A stretch of DNA of 64,000 nucleotides from Neurospora crassa OR74A (taxonomy: Eukaryota > Ascomycota > Sordariomycetes > Sordariales > Sordariaceae), in NCBI RefSeq assembly GCF_000182925.2, contig NC_026501.1:4567917-4631916 (forward strand). The letters are read 5' to 3'. This document shows, piece after piece, positions 54,088 through 64,000 of this stretch; within the stretch, counting starts at the first letter, position 1, and every line of letters begins with the position of its first letter. Both the position numbers and the translations under genes were made by a program. The notes beneath the pieces are model-generated. The model ran no database searches. It was not told the origin of the DNA and saw nothing but the letters and a program-made list of their open reading frames with translations.

Positions 54088-55913
54088 ATGGCAGTAAACG
54101 GCAACAACACCTTCCTTGATCACACCTCCGCCATGGAGGTCCTCAAGGAGTATGAGCGTCGCGATGGCCTCGACATCCGTGACCTCATGGACTCCAAGCT
54201 TCAGGGCGGCCTTACCTACAATGATTTCCTGCTTCTTCCGGGTTACATTGGCTTCCCTGCCTCGGCCGTCACCCTCGATTCGCCCATCACCAAGCGTATC
54301 ACCCTCAAGACCCCCTTGGTCTCCTCTCCCATGGATACCGTCACCGAGCACGAGATGGCCATCCACATGGCTCTCCAGGGCGGTGTCGGTGTCATCCACC
54401 ACAACTGCTCCCCCGACGAGCAGGCCGACATGGTCCGCAAGGTCAAGCGCTACGAGAACGGCTTCATCCTTGACCCCGTCGTTATTACCCGCGACACCAC
54501 TGTCGGCGAGGCCAAGGCCTTGAAGGAGAAGTGGGGTTTCGGTGGTTTTCCGGTCACTGGTAAGACTCCATTCCCACCGCTTTCTGTTCTCTGCTTTCCC
54601 TGGTCCTCCTGATGATAAACCTATAAATCATAACTTTCGTTCCACCATATCGACCTATGTGTCATGAGGAAACAAATACACTGAAAATCCTGATTGGACC
54701 CTACTTTTTAAAACCTTCTGCAGCACAATCATTACCTCGCGTCTGGGAGCTTGTGCTGACTTTGCTGCAAATAGAATCTGGCAACCTTGGCTCCAAGCTC
54801 GTTGGCATCGTCACCAACCGCGACATTCAGTTCGAGACCGATCTTGACAAGCCCGTTTCGGAGGTCATGGTTACGGACCTGATCACCGCTACCGCTGGTG
54901 TCAATCTTCTCGAAGCCAACAAGATCCTTGCCGAGTCCAAGAAGGGCAAGCTTCCCATTATTGACAAGGAGGGCAATCTCGTCTCTATGATCTCCCGCTC
55001 CGATCTTACCAAGAACCTTCACTTTCCCCTTGCCTCCAAGACCAAGGACTCCAAGCAGCTCATCTGCGCCGCTGCTATTGGTACCCGTCCCGAGGACAAG
55101 GACCGTCTTGCCAAGCTTGTCGACGCTGGCCTCGACATTGTCATCCTTGACAGTTCTCAGGGTAACTCCATGTACCAAATTGAGATGATCAAGTGGATCA
55201 AGAAGGAGTTCCCTGATCTCGATGTCATCGGCGGTAACGTTGTTACCCGCGAGCAGGCTGCTGCTCTGATCGCTGCCGGTGTCGACGGTCTGCGTATCGG
55301 CATGGGCAGTGGCTCCGCCTGCATCACCCAGGAGGTCATGGCTGTTGGCCGTCCTCAGGCTACTGCTGTCTACAACGTATCCTCTTTCGCTGCTCGCTTC
55401 GGCGTTCCCTGCATTGCCGATGGTGGTATCCAGAACGTCGGCCACATCGTCAAGGGTCTCGCTCTCGGTGCCTCCACCGTCATGATGGGTGGTCTTCTTG
55501 CCGGTACCACCGAATCTCCCGGTACCTCCTTCGTCTCCCGTGAGGGTAAGCTTGTCAAGGCTTACCGCGGCATGGGTTCCATCGACGCCATGCAGGACAA
55601 GAAGGCCGGTGGTGGTGGCAAGGACGCCCAGAAGAGCAACGCTGGTACCGCTCGTTACTTCTCTGAGGGTGACAGCATCCTCGTTGCCCAGGGTGTCTCT
55701 GGCGCTGTCGCTCACAGAGGATCTATCAACAAGTTCGTCCCCTATCTTGCTGCTGGGTTGAAACACTCTCTGCAGGACTGCGGCATGACCAGCCTCCAGG
55801 AGCTCCACGAGTGTGTCGAGAACGGCACTGTTCGTTTCGAGATCCGCACTGCTAGCGCCCAGCTGGAAGGCGGCGTTAACATGGAGTCTTACGAGAAGAA
55901 GCTTTACGCCTAA
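54088..55913 (+). CDS. IMD: Inosine-5'-monophosphate dehydrogenase
   Basis: Exons 54088-54559 and 54775-55913 join to 536 residues; the intron is 215 nt and splits a Glu codon. The ATG at 54088 (AAAATGGC) is used; the upstream in-frame triplet is TTG. The enzyme oxidises IMP to XMP with NAD+, the committed step of GMP synthesis, in the cytosol. The TIM-barrel core is intact: [58 protein letters not shown] with catalytic Cys340, [23 protein letters not shown] and the mobile flap around [10 protein letters not shown]. The two CBS domains (about residues 120-245) are inserted in the usual place, with the intron falling between them. Codon use is strongly biased to C-ending codons, as in highly expressed fungal genes, which also leaves a long open antisense frame with no meaning. 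Confidence 0.97.
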
Positions 55914-56948
55914 ACGCTTCAGCTTTCTATTCCCGAATGGTCGGTGGATTTGGATGATTGGGTTTCAAAAAGGGTTATGCGGGTTGCAATGGAGTTCGGT
56001 GGCGATATCATGGGATTGTTGAATGGGAACTTTTTGAGGGATCACACGGAATCAAGATGTTGTGCGATATAGAACGCAGATAGATTCAGCCTGCAAAAGA
56101 GAAGGCTTGAGCACGTCGATAGGCGACGTTGCCCGGAATTTAAAAGGAACTTGTTGATGGATCACACACAATTTTCGCTTGTCTCCTGAATTATTCATGT
56201 GCTCGTTTGTGTTTGTGTGTGTGTTTTTTTGCGGGTTCGTGTATCGACGCATCCCCGTATGTGATCTGCATCTGGGGCTACTTGATCATGGATGCGATCG
56301 TCAGTTGTTGACATTCATCTTTTGCAATAGTGTACAACCATGATATTCGATACTTTTGCCAGTGGCGTGATGATTGTGGAATGTGCATGGTTCGCGCTGT
56401 TCTCCGTACCACTCTATGAAGTCAGAAGAGAATTCGAGCCCCGACAATTGTGAAGATAAATATCATGATTTTGCGGTATTTTCCGGCCGGAAAATGTATG
56501 ATTATCGAAATGTTCAAAAGCATTGTTCAACAAAACCGACATAGGTATTCTTGAAGACTATCATCGTAAAGTAATAGTGCTTGGAAATTCCCAATGTCCA
56601 AGTGTGTGATATTCATACTTGCGTGAACAGTCTCCCTAGTTGAGTGAAATGACCAAGTCTACTCTCGACACTGCCCTTTTCTACTTCTACCTTTTTCTAA
56701 GGAATGAAGCCGTCTGCCGACATCTATCGATTTAGTTCGTCCGTTCATATCTTCATGAGCTATTCCTTCTAGTCTCTGTCATGTACAGTGTCTTTTTCTT
56801 TCACATCCGTTCTCCTTTTTCTCTATGCTTCATTTTATTTTGAAAATATCGGTCCCTGCATACGTCCTTTTATTTTCCCCCACAAAAAGCGATCAAGTCC
56901 GTACTTTTCCTCCGCCCGTGCTCATTTTTCTTTTTCAAGAGAGGCCTT
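55914..56948. other. Region between convergent IMPDH and LYS1 genes
   Basis: About 1 kb of AT-rich DNA with a GT repeat near 56203-56226. It should hold both 3' ends. No coding frame is supported. Confidence 0.5.
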
Positions 56949-58394
<1,446 letters not shown>

Positions 58395-58466
58395 TTTGTG
58401 AAGGGGACGTTGAATTATGGAAAACAAGGAATGAGGAAGTTGAAGATGGATAATGGAGAGATTTGT

Positions 58467-58473
58467 TTTATAC
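58467..58473 (-). promoter_or_regulatory. TATA box of LYS1
   Basis: TATAAAA on the minus strand, 73-79 bp upstream of the LYS1 ATG and about 50 bp downstream of the CPC-1 site. Confidence 0.55.
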
Positions 58474-58524
58474 GGGCCAGGGCGAGATCGGGCATGGCCT
58501 GCGGGATGGGCTGCCAGGGTTGAT

Positions 58525-58531
58525 TGAGTCA
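58525..58531 (-). promoter_or_regulatory. TGAGTCA, Gcn4/CPC-1 site of LYS1
   Basis: A perfect match to the TGASTCA element bound by the bZIP regulator Gcn4 (CPC-1 in Neurospora), about 131 bp upstream of the LYS1 start and upstream of the TATA box, a standard working distance. It predicts induction of LYS1 during starvation for any amino acid. Confidence 0.65.
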
Positions 58532-60317
58532 CTGCCACTGCGGGAAAACAGGGCCCGCCAGGCTGGCAGAATGGGGAGGGACGGGAAGCCCCAGTGCCCC
58601 TTGGAGGATTGGCCCCATATTATTTTTGTGAGCGTGCATTTCCATTTGAGAGGTAGGTACCTTGGTACAGGATATACCTACGTCGAATAATCCCTAGAGG
58701 TAATCATGTTCATGCTTACTACCACATGTTCTCAAACTGTGAAGCAGAATCCCACTCGCTGTCTAAACATATATCGCGACTCCCGTCATCGGCTTTTATA
58801 TTGACATGTTATGATGTGTTAATGGCCCTTTATCATGGAGTGGATGGCGGAGCGGATGTAAATTGGTCGGGACTTGAAGATGCCAGGAAGTGCTGACCAA
58901 TGGGTGCCCCTGTAGGACGGCACCTGGCCCGATGGACCTCATGAGATGGTGGTGTCTGGGCAACTGTCAGTGTGAATATAGCGAAGCTGCCCACTGCAGT
59001 ATCTTAGCACCTTGCAGTCATGACTTGTTTTCGCAGTTTCGTCGGAGCAGCCCCCGGCCGACCAACCCCTTTCTCGGCTTGCCTGTTTGCATCAGCACTC
59101 TGGACCGGAGTTTGGACGAGAAGTCTGGACAATCCAAAAGAGATTTCCGAGATTCCGAGGACCTGGAAAGGCTGGCTCACCCTCGCTGGACCCCAAGATG
59201 GATTCTGCTGGCAGCCAGCCGACTCGTCCATGGATGTCTCATGTGCGGGCCAGCGAGTCCAACGGGGAGTAGGTAGAGGTAGGTCGGGCTTGCTTGGCAA
59301 ACCCTATAAGAATTTATAGTGTAAGGGTTCCCTTTTTGACTTTCCACATTGGTCCTTCCCTTAGTTGTATCTCCGGTCTCCCCCGGGTATTTGCCCACCC
59401 GTCCGAGCCGCCATAGCCTGCCAACAACAACTGCTGCCCCTCCCCCTCCCCGGGCCCGACGACCCCCGTTCCACACCCGCCACCTCAGCTCACTATGTAG
59501 ACTGTGGAACGGACTGGACCGACCACTGGATTCCTTAGTATGGAAAAGCGGTTGCACAACAGGATCGCCGCCAGTTTTCACCAGGAGATAGCCGTGGAGA
59601 TGCAACACCACCAACAGCAACCACTCATGGATGGCGAATCCCCTCGGCAGTCGGAGCAAAGTCCGAACTAAGCTACATTCCGTCATGGTTGCCCGTCAGT
59701 TCAGGGATCCGCGTGCCCTTTTGTTGAAGAAGAAGCCATCATGAAATTGTTCTTTTTTTGGGGCTCGCTTTGTTAGGGGTCGCCGACTCGCGGTGCTATC
59801 CGTAACGTGCCCCCCCAAGACTACCTACCTCCCATGTAGATCGGCCATCCTACGCATCATCTGCGGCGTTGGAATTTTCTCTCATGTACTTCTTCCATAT
59901 ACTACCGTCTACCTACCTTTATCCTATCCCCATTACCTACTTTCAGCTCTGTACACACTGACGCACTCTTCGCACAGTCGAACACTGTAGGATTCTACCG
60001 CACCGTGGACTGGCTGGAAAAGACACAGGAGCAAAACCACCGGAAAAAAAAATAAAAGGAAAAAAAAAAGGGAAAAAAGGGATACCTAAGCACTCTGCGA
60101 CCTCAAGACCTCTGGACATCATCAAACGGACAGTAACACAACTTCACACCTCATCACCCGAGTCACTACCGCGCACCATTCACACACTCGCACTCACACT
60201 TTAACTGACCACGAACCCCGACTACACCCACTTACCGATCCTGGACTCTGGCCCGACTGACATCCCGTTGATGATGATATCCCAATCCGGAACTCGACAG
60301 ATTTCCCGAACTTGACT

Positions 60318-62944
60318 ATGGCCAGGACACCCGAGCCCACACAGGGTGGTTCCTCTTCATCAGACGATCTCAATTCGACTCTCACCAACTCAGGTTCACT
60401 GCGGCGTTTGTTACCAGTCGGGTTGGAAGAGGCTGCCTCACGATCCATAGCCCCCGCCAGATCGACCGCCTCGGCCTCGCCCACTAGTACTTCTACCGAA
60501 CACCTTACACTTACCAAAACCCAAGCTCGGTCCGCTGTCCCAACAGGTCGGTCAAAGAGACAAGCAACCACTGCCGCCTGTGGTGCATGTCGGAGGCGCA
60601 AGTCCAAGGTGAGTTGAGACCCAGGACGCTGTGTGTACATTTCAAGTGGTCACTGGCTCACCTTTTCCTCCTTGTGCAGTGCAATGGCACGCGCCCAAGA
60701 TGCTCTGCCTGTCATGACCGCGGCACTGACTGTGAATATGACACCAATGTGGCCGAGACCCATGCTCAAGCTCTCAAGCGCAAGTATGATGAACTCCAAA
60801 ACTCAAAATCGGCTGCCGAGAAAGTCTTTGAAATCCTCCAGACGAGGGACGAAAAGGAGGCTGAGGAGGTCTTCCAGCGCATCCGGAGAGGCGCCGATCC
60901 CGCCGCCATTCTGCGCCATATAACCTTCGGTAATGCTCTCATTGAGCTTGCCTTGGGCCCCGAGACAGGATATCGATACGAGTTTCCCTACTTGCCTGAC
61001 ATGCCTGCCTTCTTGCAGCGTCACGACAACGTCTATCTCGATTCCGAAGTTTATGCCTGCGTTTTACGGCGGTCTGCCCCCGGTATTCCTGCTGTAAATG
61101 CCCAGCACCGCCAGCGTCTGACACATCCATCTCTTTCCGGCTCCCAGCAACAACCTTATTGTACGGTCTCGACCGCAGGTCGAAGCATTAACCCCTATTT
61201 GGCCCACGGGCCTGCCGTTGACTTACACAGCGATCCATATCATAAGCCATACCACTCCGCCACTGTGGAAAATTCACGATTAGAGAAAATGCAGCCATCC
61301 CAGTGGACCTCAGTGAGCACTGATGATGCCCTCTTGCGAAAGTTTCTTCATGACTACATAATGTACGACTATGGCTGGAATTACTTCCTTCATCTTGATT
61401 ACTTTCTTGATGACATGGCGAACGGCCGTCATCGCTTTTGCTCCAGACTCCTCGTCAATGCAGTTCTCTGCATAGGATCAGTACGTATCTTCAGTTCCTA
61501 GTAATTTTCACTACTGACAGGTATCTCAAGTACCACCACCGTGGGCTCCAAGGTCGGGCAGAGTACTGGAATCCCGCAAATATCGTTTACTTGTTCTTGG
61601 CAGAAGCCAAGAGGCTTTTTGAGATCGACTCGGAACTCGAAAGACCTGTACCCTCATCAAATGATCCAAATGGAGAGCGAAGACTGAGGGAATGGGAAGA
61701 ACGGCGGTTAACCACCATACAAGCCGGGCTTCTCCTAAACGTTCTCTATCTTTTTAACGGTTCCGATAAGATCGGGTGGCGCTATTCTCTTCGTGCGATC
61801 GAGATGGCCCATGAAATCAACCTTTTCGGGCCTGCACAACCTGAAATGGACCGGGAGATGCGGGATGTTAGAGAGTTCACGGCTTGGGTAGTGTTTACAT
61901 GGCAGAGGTATGTCTTATCAAGGATCTTGAACCCCTTCACCGGCCGTGATTGCTCACAACCTTCTTAGTGTAAACTCATATCACTACTTCAGGACTCCCA
62001 TAATGAGGCATCCGCCTCAGGTGCCCCTACCGGATCCCATCGAGAATCCGCAGTGGTACGGTGAGATTTGGGTAAAATACCCCGCAAGCCAAACACGGTT
62101 TCCTACACATTTGGGATTCTTATTCAAGGCGAAAGCTGAACTTTGGACTATCATGAACGACTTCTCCCTCCTTTCCTTTCGGGATCATGGTCTCCCTTTG
62201 AATTTGTCAATCCCTCAAGTCCTCGGATTCTACAACAGGCTGGTTGACTGGCTGCACAAACTACCTGAACCTCTTTCCCCGCGAAAAATTGTGACGCCTC
62301 ACCAAATCAAGCTGCACATGCACTTCTACTTCATCCTCATCAACATACTAAGACCCATAGTTACGTCTGAATGGAGGAACGGTACGCTGTCGGGTAAGAC
62401 GATCCCGCCCTATACGCCACACGACGCTTACATAAATGCTACCGTTCGATTCGAAACACTTATTCGCATTTATTACCTTCGCCACGGGTTCGAAGCCTTG
62501 GACAGCTTCTTGATGCAGTTCCTGGGCGCCCTCGCCTACATGACGATTGATGCGATCGCCCAAAACCCAGCGGCGCCCCATGTTGAGACGCTCCGGTCAA
62601 CGGTCCTTCTCGCAACAAAGGGGATGTGGGAGCAAGCCCAGAGTGTCTACGTTGCCCGAGCGGTATTACGTGTACTGACGAGTGCGATGAGACCTGAAGA
62701 CGTGCAACTGCTCAAAAAGTTCGCTAACGTCGAGGCCGACACGGATATACACTCTGCTCCTCTGGAGCAACCTATTCAATCGGATTGGCCTACATTTGTC
62801 GTTCGACTTGATCAGAATCCCGACACAGTGAGACTGGGCAAGACACTTAGCAGCAAGTTGGAGCGGCTGTCCCTAGATCTCACCACTTCGTCTCCTCCAG
62901 TGGAGTCCACACCACGGCCACGAAATTGGTCGGTCATTTTGTGA
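60318..62944 (+). CDS. Zn2Cys6 transcription factor, NirA/NIT-4-like domain plan
   Basis: Exons 60318-60608, 60680-61480, 61531-61907 and 61969-62944 join to 814 residues; introns are 71, 50 and 61 nt. The 50-nt intron has its TACTGAC branch too close to the first AG, so the second AG (61529-61530) is used, which restores the frame. The zinc cluster is C88-x2-C91-x6-C98-x6-C105-x2-C108-x6-C115; an intron ends just before Cys98. A coiled coil follows at once (QALKRKYDELQNSKSAAEKVFEIL), as in the NirA group. The fungal-specific middle homology region starts near FLHDYIMYDYGWNYFLHLDYF and runs through GRAEYWNPANIVYLFLAEAKRLFE and WRYSLRAIEMAHEINLF. Targets are unknown. The first 85 residues are Ser/Thr/Ala-rich and disordered. 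Confidence 0.9.
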
Positions 62945-64000
62945 AGAAAAAAAAAATCATTATTGAAGATAGACAACAGTACACGAAGTTGCCTACCACG
63001 CAAACCAGAAATATCAAAGAAAATATTCCAAACATTGCGAAGCCCGCCCCATTTGGCCAACTGATCTGATCGCTCAGTGTCTGAGGGAACCGGGGTAGCT
63101 CAAGGTAGCTGAAGCCTACCTTGGAGAAGCTTCAAACCCCTCTCTGTGATACGAACCAAGCCCCAGTCGGGCATTTCTTGGCCTAAGGCTGGCAAATAGG
63201 GAAGTGCTTCTTGAACGATAGGAAGGGGCTGTGACCTCGCATGTCTCAACGGGTGTAGTATCATAACTGTTCAACAACATGCTCCATGGGGATAACACCC
63301 CGCCAAGATTTTCAGCAAGGCCGTGGCTCTGTAACATTCGAAGCAGGACTCCACGTCAGTATGGTACTGATCCCAAAGCAACAAGTTGTGTTTCTGGGGT
63401 ATCTGTGGTGATACCTATGGATCAATTGTGAGGCCCGCAGTCTGACCTTGGCGTGTATCATATCACTTGAACATCAGGCTTCGGCGACACAAACCATCCG
63501 GCGTCCACTGTGAGTACCTCTTCTGGCGTCTTGAGTGTTCATTAGACCTACGAAAGATCACATATAGTTTATGAAATACGGAACGCAGTGGTGGGACACC
63601 ATCTCCCGGGTTGGCATCACCTCACAACCGTCTATACTTGAGCTATCAAACAGTGCAACCGTCGTTCCGCTCATAGAAAGTGATACTATGCACGACTACC
63701 TCATGAAGTTCCATATGGTTCGCCGTCTCGGCATGTTCCAAGCTTACCGTACACGGCTTACATTCGTTGTCATATCCTCCTAGGCAGACACGCCCACTGA
63801 GCAGATACGTGTAGGCAGAAGTGTAGATCGGATATTAAGCACGAACGAAATCTCACTTAGCAAAAGCGGGAACCAATGGCATACAAGCTGATACTCGTTG
63901 TCTGTTTATTTGGTACTCCTGGTATGCTGGACGAAATCCATTTCAAATTGTCCCAAAACCCACATGGATCAAACGAATAACTAGGTATAGATTGGAAAGT
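62945..64000. other. Region after the second Zn2Cys6 gene, no gene recognised
   Basis: It contains an A tract right after the stop codon (62946-62956), then mixed sequence. A 70-codon ATG frame (63571-63783, plus) has no known features. The next gene lies beyond the window. Confidence 0.5.

Larger units (their letters stand above)
58395..60317. other. Divergent promoter region of LYS1 and the second Zn2Cys6 gene
   Basis: 1.9 kb. The LYS1 side holds a TATA box and a CPC-1 site, listed separately. The side next to 60318 has A-rich tracts (60046-60078) and a CA-rich leader (60120-60310) with few ATGs. Frames of 100-170 codons at 59004-59686 on both strands overlap one another in GC-rich DNA and are not supported. 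Confidence 0.5.

Noticed and set aside
54732-55808. 358-codon antisense frame opposite IMP dehydrogenase
   Set aside because: It is a by-product of strong codon bias in a highly expressed gene; the sense strand is unmistakable IMP dehydrogenase.
59177-59686. 169-codon minus-strand frame in the LYS1/regulator promoter region
   Set aside because: GC-rich chance frame, no motifs, in competition with plus-strand frames.

Overview
The window is nuclear DNA from a filamentous ascomycete, most likely a member of the Sordariaceae (Neurospora or Sordaria). The evidence is the gene content (Zn2Cys6 regulators, a SPA2 polarisome protein, a 1.8-kb IMP dehydrogenase gene, a fungal ATG14), introns mostly of 50-260 nt with GTAAGT-like donors and CTAAC branch points, genes on both strands in no operon order, and long low-complexity stretches. 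The species call is inference.

Layout. 1-211: tail of a gene cut by the window edge. 4283-8181 (+): a 1277-residue two-membrane-segment protein of unknown function. 8200-11500: a region with no recognised protein, built of degenerate direct repeats, with a run of well-formed plus-strand introns; it is the least explained part of the window. 11506-13215 (-): autophagy subunit ATG14, divergent from an unknown SPQ-repeat protein (14211-15221, +). 16681-18566 (-): a DHA1-type MFS transporter, divergent from an M28 glutamate-carboxypeptidase-like gene (20826-23545, +) that carries an apparent one-base frameshift. 24045-25522 (-): a MARVEL-type four-helix membrane protein. 26927-29257 (-): a Zn2Cys6 regulator. 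30394-31178 (-): a small acidic/basic fungal protein (DUF3807-like). 31784-33145 (-): mitochondrial NADH-cytochrome b5 reductase. 34289-36076 (-): an Nbp2-type SH3 adaptor. 38414-39275 (+): the RNA polymerase II CTD phosphatase Ssu72. 42408-45148 (+) and 46720-52206 (-): convergent genes for SPA2 and IQGAP, both of which act in polarised growth and septation. 54088-55913 (+) and 56949-58394 (-): convergent IMP dehydrogenase and saccharopine dehydrogenase (LYS1). 60318-62944 (+): a second Zn2Cys6 regulator.

Genes act largely independently, as is usual in fungi. Linked themes are cell polarity and cytokinesis (SPA2, IQGAP, the Nbp2-like adaptor) and amino-acid and purine synthesis (LYS1, IMPDH). 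LYS1 has a perfect Gcn4/CPC-1 site and a TATA box in its short promoter. Every gene model except the M28 gene sums to a whole number of codons with canonical GT-AG introns. I saw no transposon, LTR element, CRISPR array, tRNA or rRNA gene.
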